Origin: Owenia fusiformis
Lineage: Eukaryota; Annelida; Polychaeta; Sabellida; Oweniidae
Direction: 5' to 3'
DNA length: 60,000 bases
Assembly: GCA_903813345.2 (NCBI GenBank)
Contig: CAIIXF020000005.1
Location: 34,539,375 to 34,599,374 of the forward strand
Made by a program: the position numbers and the translations under genes. The notes below the pieces were generated by a model. That model was given only the letters and a program-made list of their open reading frames with translations, was not told the origin of the DNA and did not search any database. The number at the start of each line of letters is the position of its first letter. Position 1 is the stretch's first letter. Shown here piece after piece: positions 50,401 to 57,056 of the stretch.

Positions 50401-53400
50401 ACACGTCCTGCGGGCGAAGATTCTTTATTATGTATTTTCAAAAATTTATACTTTTAAATATCAGAATGTACTGGAAGTTGTTTTATAACATAGTTCAATC
50501 GTCTTTACCATTGCAAGCTATAGTTACCCAATCTATTATCATAAACCCCTGTTCCATAGCTTGATGACCCTGATACCGGTTAGTATCATTCAAAATGGTG
50601 GACAAACATCTTTCGTTCTCGGTAAACACGACGAGCTATTGGAAATCTTGCACGGCGCACATGTAGAAGTATTGTTCTCTTTGGATTCGTTCTCCCCGAT
50701 TGAGTAAAAAGGTAGGTAATAGGATTTAGTGCCGAAAAGCTTAATTGATAGGGGTACAGTTATCCCAGATTCCCCCTGGGCCCTCGGGAAACATCATAAT
50801 GTGTCCCGGAATAAAACCAATATTGAATCCCTCTCAGTAAATAACCTCTATATAATAGCATTGTATAACTGCAATATCATTAAACCAACACTCATCTGAA
50901 GTTATGGCGTTTTGAAAACTCAAAATCGCTAAATTTGGTGCCCCATGTTAAGTCAATGGGAAAAAAAAATACGACCGAGTACATACGTTGACTACAAATG
51001 ACGTGATATCACGTCCAAGCACAAACCCAATGTATTCTTTTGGAATCTTGTAACCATGACAACCTATAAAATGGGACTTAAAAACTTATTGATTCTGATA
51101 AAGTATATCATATGCTTTAAAATGATATATAACACTACATATTTATGCCCATGTATATATTTTATATATTATCTCATAGGTACCATATATAGGAATTTTC
51201 AAAAATTCTTCAGTATTTTAGTGCTTTTAGCCCCAGTATTGAAGCCTAACAATGAAGGGTACCTTATAAGCAATCTAGCTTCAAAATTTGGACACAATAA
51301 TCTCTAGGTCAAAATCTAGGTCAAATTCAAAGTTTTCCTTATTTTTGTGATTCTGACACTACACTTCAATTATATTCTTCGAAATTGTGTATACATGTAG
51401 CCAAGAGTGTACTTATAGTGTTAGCCTTTTGCCGTCAGAAAGTATTTTAACCCACTTTTAAGATATGGTGTCCAAAAAGTAGGTCAACATAAAAAATTCT
51501 CCAAATTTAACGTTTGAGTTATGAATGAAGAATAGAATTTTCTAAGGAATCAGAATCTGCAAACCAAACTCCGATCCGAGTTATGGCGTTTTGAAATTTC
51601 GAGAAAAATCGATCTGATGGTATCCTGATAGAAAGTCAGTAGCGAAGAAAATGTTGAAAAATCCATCCATCGTTCCATCCATCCTTCCTATCCTATCCTA
51701 CTATTCTATCCTATCGTTCCTTCTTATTCTATCCTATCCTTCCTATCCTATCCCTTATATCCCTATCCGTTCCTATCTATCCTTCATATCCTTTCCTTCC
51801 TATCTATCTATCCTTCCTATCCTTTCCTTCCTATCCTTCATATCCTTTTCTTCCTATCCTTCCTATCTTATCCTTCCTTGCTATTCTATCCTATCTTTCT
51901 TCTCTATTCTCTCCTATCGTTCCATCCTATTCTGTCCTATCCCTCCTTCCTAGTTCATCCATCCATCCATCCATCTTTTTCTGGATGACTCGGCTTAAAA
52001 AAGTCCAGATCTGGAGTCTGAAATTGAACTTGTTCAATTTCAAAAGTCTAATTATATTAGTTCTTTGTAAACAATTTCCATACGATACGGTAAATCAAGG
52101 GGATTTAATTTAGAAAATGAATAATCTTTATTTTTCAGATACAATATCAATGAGGTTGGTTCCCGGGGATTCAATACTTAGCCTATGTATTTAGTTTACC
52201 TTGTATATCCTTTTAACTTTGATAAAGACAAATACATTAAGGAACCAAACAAAATACGTTTCATTTATGAACCACGCACTCACGCGTTTTATTCATGTCC
52301 CGACCAACACCTATAAAAAGAACATAAAACAGTTTCTCTTGATATTCAATGATACATTATATTGGCGTTTTTGCATCAGCACATTGGTGTTGTTGCATCA
52401 TCGATAATAAACAGAGTGGTGTTGTTGCATCAATAGTGAGGAATTAAAACCGCGAATTTCTCGCTTCTTGATGATGCTACATGCATACTAATGAGAGTTT
52501 TTTTAAATATAGATCATGAGTTAACTGCACGTGTATGATTATTGAGCAACTCGTCCTAGAAATGGGTTTAAATTGGGAAAACAAAATATCGTACGAAAGT
52601 CTATCACCGGAAGTCTGGCCATCTTGTTGCAACAACACGGTGTTGTTGCATCACGATACCCCCCAGTGTGTTTAGACTTATTAAAATAAGTGTTCAAATA
52701 TGAGGTGTTCATTATAGAGAGGTGATCACATAGACAGACTTTATACAGATATTTATTTCAATTATGCAAATGGGTTGCTTTTTGGACAAGAGAATTAAAT
52801 AAATATTTTAAGCAAATATATGGGAAATTGGGAGGATTTTGAAAATGTTAAATGCAACGTGCCTGAACCTACATGCATAATTGATATGAATTATCACTGC
52901 TTTTGATATTAGATGTTTCATTAAATGTAGGCTGTATATTAGTTATTTTAATTTTATTTAGATGTTTCATAGAAAAAGTTTGTCAATATGATATTTGTTC
53001 TAAACTTTACCAGAGTAAAGCAAGCGTATAACATATTCCCGTGTTCTCCCTCTTACACCCAAAATATATTCCTATCTCCTAAAATCAAAAGTACCACATA
53101 TAATATACACATCTATGTTATCCAAGAGTCCTCTGTATCTATTTTATCTGATGGCTCCTTCGTAAAGTCACTTTTTTTTACAAAATTGAGTTTCAAAAAT
53201 TTAAACTCATTTTAGTTTCTTATTTTTCATTGACATTTTCAGATTTTTTCATATTTGTGTCATATTTTGTGGTGGTCCTGAAAGAAAAGGAAAAAATAAT
53301 TCAAAGAAGATAACACCTCATAATAAAATCCCCCATTATCTTTCAGTTAAAAATCATGGAATGATCACTTTAAATATTTACCATTGCTTAAGTGCCGTCT

Positions 53401-56400
53401 GAACCATTATGCATTACATTGAAGATGTGTATAATAGACAAATTGAAACTTTTTAATTTTTGTTAATGGAAATTCAGAATTTGTGGAAATTGATTTGAAT
53501 GTTTTTAAGTAAAATTATTTATCCTAGAGATTTTTGAAACATTGTCAACATTTTTATTTAGTATTGCTTAAGTTTGCAATCAAGTCATTGGAGAATATTT
53601 AAAAAAAGATATTTTGTAAATATTGATTTAAATGGTTTATTGTAGAGTGAAGGCAGGCTGCTACATCATGCTGGACGAGATGTGTCTGTAATGACTGCTG
53701 CAGAATACTCCGATGCTATGGAGAACATCCTCCCAATTCATAATGTGAAACTACGGCAACGTCTCTACAAGGAAACAGAGGCCCATATTAACATGGAAGC
53801 TGAAGAGGGGATGACATGTGAAGGAGTCCCCGTCTTGAAATTATCACGTATCCTTAGCAATTATATAATAGATTATATATGTACTACAAAAAATCCTTAA
53901 ATATACAATGAAAGGGGAGGGTACAAACTTAAATTCTGTAGTATATTTAAAAGGTATATGATGAAAAAAGCTGCATTGTTTTCTTTTGTTGTTTTGTTTG
54001 CAATTTTTGCCATATTCAGAAATATTGGACCTTTTTAGAAATATTTTAAAGAAAAGAAAAACAAAGGCCCAGTTTCAAATAACATTCAGTTCACAACGTT
54101 CATTGTTGTGTCTGTTTTATATATATATATATTTTTTCTTTATTGTAATCATATTGAGAGCGTTACTTCTTTAACACTATGAGAAATCACTAGCTACCTT
54201 GGACTGCTACAGTTGGTTCCTCTGGTCAAGGAAAATCTTGTGTCCAAAGTAATAGAAGCAAGAATGAGAACCCAAAGTGGAGGTGAGAATGTCATTTCTA
54301 AACTGTTAAAGCATTTACAAATGTCAAAGCATCTCCAAATACAGATTCATCTTGGTCTCAAAGACACGTGTTTCTAAAGAAGACAGATATAAAGTCTAGA
54401 TGAATAAAAATACAGAAAATGATGCATTCTGATGGGTCAATTGAAGGTTTCCAAATGTTGTTTTCAGAGAGTAGAGGACAACACCAGCATGAATCAGCTC
54501 AAGTGATAAGGGATGATTCTCATCTGATCACAATGAGTACTGTAAAGGGACTGTCCTCCAATCTAGCAAGGTAACATTTACATTTGTGATAATCCTCCTC
54601 AGTGTTTGATTGGCTTTCATTCTTATTCAGTTCTCGATGTCTTGTATTGGGCATGAATTTGCTTTTTAAAATACCCAATGTTCCTGGCTACAGCCAATAT
54701 TTTAAAATTATAGACTCACCATTTTCTTGAAATCACTGAGTTAAACATGAACAATTAAGCCTAAATGTTAATTTTGAACTCTTCATTTACAATTTTAGAA
54801 ATCATTTTATTCAGGCTAAATAATATTCTATTTAAAGATTTATTAAAATATATATCAATAGCCTATTTTATGTTATTAATATTGATGTATTAATATGCAT
54901 TCTTTTAGACTACTGAGGCAGTCCAGAGTGAGTTATTATAAATACAGGGTGATCATGTTTTGGCGAGCTAGATATACAATTTTGAACTTTCAGTTTCATA
55001 CCATCATATAAATTCATATAAATTTTGAAAGTTTTACATTTGTTTAAAGCAAGTAGATGTAGTAAGCTCAATTCATCTATTATTTTATATATCATGCATC
55101 ATGGCCACCCTGTAGTTATGAAGTTTAGGAGTACACAGGGTGAGACAAAAACACTGAATCCTGTTTATAAAATATCAAAGTTCTGGTTATTTTGCTTAAG
55201 CAGTGTATTTGTTCACCTCTTCTACTACATGATCTAATTTCTTTATAATCTTAACTTCTAGACAATATAACTTAGCTTCCAGGCTTAATTATTCAGCTTT
55301 TAGGGAATATAAACTAGATAACGGCAACTCCGCGGAGTAGCAAATCCCAACGAACAAAATATCAATTACCGAATTAAAATCAATTATACTCATTACTTTG
55401 GTTTAAAATGAAAAAATTAGATTTTAGAATTGCGAATTCCTGCAAAGCAGCCATTTTGAATTTTCTGAGGTACAAATCTGAAAAATAATACCATAATTGT
55501 GATCTACTCCAAAATTCCTTCAATTTGAGTATAATATAGCCATACTTTGAAGGGATCGAAAAATTATTGCGAAATCGTACATTAGACGGCCATTTTGAGT
55601 TTTATGAGGCTCGAATCAGAAAAAAATATACAATATTAGCAATCTACTCTTAATTGCCTTTCATTTGAGTATAATAAAGCTATACTTTAGAAAGATCTAA
55701 AAATTAGCAAAAATTTCTGTTTTCCTGTCCCCCCATACATGGCCCCTGGGGGTCAGGATGAAAAACATGGAATATATGTGAAATAGATAAATGTTGTGAA
55801 TACACTACCAAAATTTCAAACAATAATATTAATTACTTTGGTTTAGAATGAAAAATTTATGATTTTTGCGAAAAAGTCCCGTCATTTTTAAAGCGGAGGC
55901 CATCTTGACAAATTTTTTTTTTGCGTAAAACTATTCACCAATATACATCTTTCTACTAAATATGAAGAAAATATGTCAACTAGTATTTGAGTTATCTTCC
56001 GGACAGACGGACAGACTGACTGACTGACAGACGGACTGACTGACTGACGGACAGACGGACGGACGGAGGGCTTCACTATATCCCTAACGAATTTCGTTCG
56101 TTGGGATAATCAGCTTTAAGGCCAAAAATTCAGCTTCTAGGCCAAAAAATCAGTTTTTGGGATGTATAATCTAGCTTTAGGCCATATAATTTAGCTTCTA
56201 GGCCATAAAATCTAGCTTCTAGGCCATTAAATATTGCTTCTAGGCCATATAACTAAGCTTCTAGGCCATATTATTCAGTTTCTAGGCCATATGATTCAGT
56301 TTCTAGGCCATATAATTTAGCTTCTACATGTTCTAGGCCATATAATTTGATTTCTAGGCAATATAATTTAGCTTCTAGGCCAAATAATTCTTAAACTTGG

Positions 56401-57056
56401 CATATTTTTTCTATTATGCAATAATCCAATACCATGATGATAAACATATTTTCCTTATCAACAAAAATCGTTAACACTTTATTTAGATGGCCCATTGACA
56501 TATTAGTATCACCCCATAGCACATCCCATAAAGTCCCTCTTTCAATGCACATGAAAACACACATTTAAACTATTGGCTTGGTGAATGTACAGGCCTAGAA
56601 CTTATATCACAAAATAATCATTGTATTTTTTGGTCCATGAACTACTTTGCGTAAGATCATATAGCAAAGTATATGTATAATAGTTTTTTTTCATATCAAT
56701 ATTATATCAACTGTATACAGTAATGTACACAATAGAATCCAACAATAATATTGATCCTTGGCCTCTAAAACATAACTTTTAATCATAATATTAGACCTCA
56801 TCCATCTTTCATTGCCCCTCACCCAATGTGGAGGAATAACTACGAGGCACCTTCTCAAAAGTTAAACTAAATTTTAACAAATCAGGTATCTCGAAATAGG
56901 TACTTATATACTATATACACTATGTACTTAGTTAAATATTGCTGAATTAAGATTTTTCTGTTGATGGTCACAAAAATGGCTTTTGAAAGTGAATTCTGTA
57001 TTTTTTGCAGGCGGAGCGACAGGACAGCTGATACTAACAACTTCCTGTATGCGTAA
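38279..57056 (+). CDS. Unassigned 19-exon gene (3' part), coiled-coil protein of at least 871 residues
   Basis: I do not recognise the family. Nineteen exons with GT/AG boundaries and fully consistent phases join into one open frame that stops at TAA 57054-57056. That regularity is strong evidence for a real gene. The order in the visible protein is: a TEKNKDGGLTELKIGMVFKI region (8-27); heptad-like coiled coil about 80-195 (exons 2-4); a basic RKKKK patch near 210; a second coiled coil about 290-325; a basic-acidic stretch (DIDEDEEDN) near 360; then C408-x2-C411-x6-C418-x-H420, a possible zinc site; a Ser/Pro/Thr-rich low-complexity segment (453-535); and a largely helical, alpha-solenoid-like C-terminal half (536-820). 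No signal peptide or membrane segment is visible. Exon 1 starts after an acceptor in mid-codon, so the N-terminus lies upstream or is replaced by ATG 38347. A ciliary or cytoskeletal role would be a guess. Confidence 0.85.
38915..39059 (+). CDS. Unassigned gene, exon 2
   Basis: Acceptor ACAG ends at 38914 and donor GTCAGT starts at 39060. Encodes residues 51-98, EAAYSDHLTTSS... to ...LQEQLDAVKK, where the first coiled coil begins. The phase 1/2 joins fit both neighbours. Confidence 0.85.
39474..39608 (+). CDS. Unassigned gene, exon 3
   Basis: Acceptor CTACAG ends at 39473 and donor GTATGA starts at 39609. Encodes RLFDKQKQFEDSLDN through KNVEID, strongly charged with heptad spacing of leucine and isoleucine, consistent with coiled coil. 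Confidence 0.88.
39648..39801. mobile_element. Short inverted-repeat element, TACAGTAAAAC family, copy 3 (intron 3)
   Basis: Begins TACAGTAAAACCTGTAAAATG and ends near ACAGATTTTACTGC. The interior contains repeated 'aagtggaaca' phrases. It starts only 39 bp after the exon 3 donor. Confidence 0.6.
40009..40166 (+). CDS. Unassigned gene, exon 4
   Basis: Acceptor TTTCTAG ends at 40008 and donor GTAATA starts at 40167. Encodes LEESLRNEKDAAFNME through QGYDELHY, continuing the coiled coil. Confidence 0.88.
40573..40643 (+). CDS. Unassigned gene, exon 5
   Basis: Acceptor TTGCAG ends at 40572 and donor GTGAGA starts at 40644. A 71-bp exon encoding AFLDHGDDDHIRKKKKVPVV and ATRR, an acidic-to-basic switch. 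Confidence 0.82.
40852..40930 (+). CDS. Unassigned gene, exon 6
   Basis: Acceptor TTTCCAG ends at 40851 and donor GTGAGA starts at 40931. Encodes AHLISNIESARKLEEQ and LLTVMNATIE, amphipathic helix. Confidence 0.85.
41196..42725. mobile_element. Tc1-mariner-like element with ~140-bp inverted ends (intron 6)
   Basis: The left end TACCCCACACATAATTTTG and right end CAAAATTATGTGTGGGGTA are perfect complements, and the inverted match extends about 140 bp inward with moderate divergence. TA at each edge fits Tc1-mariner target use. It carries a damaged transposase reading frame on the minus strand (41604-42452) and occupies most of intron 6. Confidence 0.85.
41604..42452 (-). pseudogene. Damaged Tc1/mariner-IS630-type transposase
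   Basis: One minus-strand frame runs from ATG 42452 to 41604 with an in-frame TAG at 41976-41978. The N-terminal part has a helix-turn-helix pattern (RSSILEQLDQGRSKTNVAGN, then NIRTVQRI). After the stop, LPPKGHLLNPSELFNN resembles the P..LNP.E motif around the third catalytic acid of DDE transposases of this group. At about 282 codons it is shorter than a full transposase and I see no clear first and second catalytic aspartates, so an internal deletion is likely. Assignment rests on motif resemblance and on the TA-flanked inverted repeats. Confidence 0.6.
42778..42890 (+). CDS. Unassigned gene, exon 7
   Basis: Acceptor TTTTAG ends at 42777 and donor GTATGG starts at 42891. Encodes EFESFLEQHKNGPAPVDEL through ANKADQQ. 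The acceptor lies only about 50 bp after the intron 6 transposon. Confidence 0.85.
43225..43355 (+). CDS. Unassigned gene, exon 8
   Basis: Acceptor GTTACAG ends at 43224 and donor GTATAT starts at 43356. Encodes LAMMQGRFTKSIDDLN through EENKPSV, a second coiled-coil segment. Confidence 0.88.
43662..43920 (+). CDS. Unassigned gene, exon 9
   Basis: Acceptor TTTTCAG ends at 43661 and donor GTTTGT starts at 43921. The longest exon at 259 bp. Encodes a basic run (SKKRRENKKK), the acidic DIDEDEEDN stretch and KYCASCGEK, whose C408 and C411 begin the putative zinc cluster. Confidence 0.9.
44000..44165. mobile_element. Short inverted-repeat element, TACAGTAAAAC family, copy 4 (intron 9)
   Basis: Begins TACAGTAAAACCTGTCTAAA and ends ACATGGTTCACTGTA. 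The interior has 'gaggtgttccactt' and related phrases, as in copies 2 and 3. 166 bp, non-coding. Confidence 0.62.
44399..44514 (+). CDS. Unassigned gene, exon 10
   Basis: Acceptor TTTTCAG ends at 44398 and donor GTAAGT starts at 44515. Encodes TVLCPHKIVGADKIFVLPHN through INQQLV. CPH supplies C418 and H420 of the putative zinc cluster, so the cluster straddles the exon 9/10 junction. Confidence 0.9.
44515..44590 (+). repeat. Possible tRNA-like SINE head in intron 10
   Basis: TAGCAATATACTGG (about 44519) and GGTTCAATTCC (about 44569) resemble A and B boxes at a tRNA-like distance. The A-box match is weak and no SINE tail is evident. Very tentative. Confidence 0.2.
44645..44895. mobile_element. 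251-bp TACAGGGTGTC-type element (intron 10)
   Basis: The left end AACAGGGTTGTCTCAAAAGT and the right end read inversely as TACAGGGTGTCCCAAAATT match with a few differences. It belongs to the same broad terminus type as 33256-33481 and 47036-48110 but differs in internal sequence. Confidence 0.6.
45179..45425 (+). CDS. Unassigned gene, exon 11 (Ser/Pro/Thr-rich linker)
   Basis: Acceptor TTTCCAG ends at 45178 and donor GTAAGT starts at 45426. Encodes a low-complexity, probably disordered segment from DNALRPHPGSPDTIMEID to SAGADTHM. The last part of the exon (45337-45410) is partly duplicated in the downstream intron at 45449-45515. Confidence 0.88.
45449..45515 (+). repeat. Decayed duplicate of the exon 11 3' segment, in intron 11
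   Basis: CTTATGCTCCTTTTAGGGG, then TCTCTCTCTACCC and GACTCAGACAGGAATCTGCC mirror exon 11 from 45337 at an offset of 112 bp, with small deletions. The copy would not keep the frame, so it is a non-coding duplicate. Confidence 0.8.
45770..45943 (+). CDS. Unassigned gene, exon 12
   Basis: Acceptor GTTTCAG ends at 45769 and donor GTAAGT starts at 45944. Exactly 58 codons, VNSFHKLWDDYKNRTELE through DEGFYSIL. Start of the helical C-terminal half. Exons 12-15 are all in phase 0. Confidence 0.92.
46459..46566 (+). CDS. Unassigned gene, exon 13
   Basis: Acceptor TTTCAG ends at 46458 and donor GTACAA starts at 46567. Exactly 36 codons, DNLYMFMGDRYLKQDI through ENAGTSK, predicted helical. Confidence 0.9.
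46878..47030 (+). CDS. Unassigned gene, exon 14
   Basis: Acceptor ATTCCAG ends at 46877. Exactly 51 codons, TIQIFAHALVGNLDATVP through ASVVYPFAS. The donor GTAAG (47031) runs straight into a transposon terminus whose TA starts at 47036. Confidence 0.92.
47036..48110. mobile_element. 1.07-kb foldback element with ~210-bp inverted ends, inserted at the exon 14 donor
   Basis: The first 25 bp (TACAGGGTGTCCGGAAAGTA...) is exactly complementary to the end at 48086-48110, and similarity continues for about 210 bp on each side (left to about 47250, right from about 47900). Conserved inner blocks include GTATGTGGAGCA on the left and TGCTCCACATAC on the right. No transposase is recognisable. The left edge lies 6 bp into intron 14, so the element's TA supplies the last base of the GTAAGT donor. 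Confidence 0.88.
48515..48640 (+). CDS. Unassigned gene, exon 15
   Basis: Acceptor TTTTTTTAG ends at 48514 and donor GTGAGT starts at 48641. Exactly 42 codons, DDDLETLQMGYTSFSENK through KYREPRFLE. Confidence 0.9.
49238..49355. mobile_element. 98-bp mini-element with 10-bp target duplication (intron 15)
   Basis: A 15-bp perfect inverted repeat (AGCCTTGCCCAAGTC at 49249 and GACTTGGGCAAGGCT at 49331) is flanked by identical TATAATAAGA at 49238-49247 and 49346-49355. The 9-11-bp duplication size is typical of Mutator-like elements, but the termini alone do not settle the superfamily. Confidence 0.8.
49590..49796. repeat. 20-bp minisatellite, ten units
   Basis: Unit TGACCAAACTATGGGT(T/C)GCC with small variation; the second unit lacks three bases. 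Unit variants alternate (TGCT, CGCC, GGCC), suggesting slippage or unequal exchange. In intron 15, non-coding. Confidence 0.95.
49984..52668. mobile_element. 2.68-kb element with ~300-bp inverted ends and GATGCAACAACAC motifs (intron 15)
   Basis: Ends CACTGGGG...CCCCAGTG. The first 300-odd bases recur inverted at 52360-52668 with roughly one change per ten bases. TGTTT lies at both edges (49979-49983 and 52669-52673), a candidate 5-bp target duplication. Right at the tips, GATGCAACAACA-CTG-TGTTGTTGCATC (50000-50026) is a perfect palindrome, and GATGCAACAACAC recurs at about 50221, 50243 and 50275 and, inverted, on the other arm. The interior has a GC-richer patch with a short ORF (50594) and a G-poor pyrimidine tract, but no recognisable transposase. 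Confidence 0.82.
51662..51981. repeat. G-poor (TCCTATCC)n-type tract
   Basis: About 320 bp built from CCTATC, TTCC and ATCC phrases on the + strand, almost lacking G. It is simple-sequence DNA; the open frame across it is an artefact of composition. It sits in the interior of the 2.68-kb element. Confidence 0.92.
53646..53847 (+). CDS. Unassigned gene, exon 16
   Basis: Acceptor TATTGTAG ends at 53645. Encodes SEGRLLHHAGRDVSV through EGVPVLKLS. I place the end at 53847 before GTATCC because this leaves phase 1, which joins cleanly to exon 17 as ...KLSQITSYLGLL. The frame stays open further, but the next exon then does not fit. Confidence 0.8.
54184..54282 (+). CDS. Unassigned gene, exon 17
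   Basis: Acceptor TATGAG ends at 54183 and donor GTGAGA starts at 54283. Encodes ITSYLGLLQLVPLVKENL through MRTQSG. An alternative AG at 54192-54193 would not fit the phase of exon 16. Confidence 0.78.
54468..54570 (+). CDS. Unassigned gene, exon 18
   Basis: Acceptor TTTTCAG ends at 54467 and donor GTAACA starts at 54571. Encodes ESRGQHQHESAQVIRDD through SSNLA, hydrophilic. Confidence 0.85.
54943..55114. mobile_element. 172-bp TACAGGGTGATCATG element (intron 18)
   Basis: The left end TACAGGGTGATCATG faces CATGGCCACCCTGTA on the right, an imperfect inverted repeat with TA edges. Too short to code. A further CACAGGGTG terminus-like motif lies at about 55132. Confidence 0.65.
55236..55330. 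repeat. Left part of a TTCTAGGCCATATAA minisatellite
   Basis: Degenerate units (AACTTCTAGACAATATAACTT, then GCTTCCAGG, GCTTTTAGGGAATATAA) match the array that resumes after the element at 55344-56107. Confidence 0.65.
55344..56107. mobile_element. Inverted-repeat element, ATCCCAACGAAC family, copy 2 (intron 18)
   Basis: ATCCCAACGAAC (55344-55355) is exactly complementary to GTTCGTTGGGAT (56096-56107), giving 764 bp. A GGAC/TGAC simple tract (about 56000-56070) lies near the right end, so relative to copy 1 (592-2259) this copy is inverted. The interior repeats phrases such as TACTTTGGTTTA(A/G)AATGAAAAA and GCCATTTTGA. AA lies outside each end, a possible 2-bp duplication. No transposase. Confidence 0.82.
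56108..56395. repeat. Right part of the TTCTAGGCCATATAA minisatellite
   Basis: About a dozen units of roughly 20-22 bp around AGCTTCTAGGCCATATAATTT with point variation. In intron 18, continuous with 55236-55330 apart from the inserted element. Confidence 0.9.
57011..57056 (+). CDS. Unassigned gene, exon 19 (last)
   Basis: Acceptor TTTTTTGCAG ends at 57010. Encodes RRSDRTADTNNFLYA and stops at TAA 57054-57056. It is short, but the acceptor is strong and the single leading base completes the AG left by exon 18. Confidence 0.72.

Noticed and set aside
51651-51953. 100-codon open frame
   Set aside because: Produced entirely by the CCTATC-type simple repeat.
53848-53900. Extension of exon 16 to the in-frame stop at 53900
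   Set aside because: Would end the protein early; the donor GTATCC at 53848 joins in phase with exon 17, whose coding quality is good.
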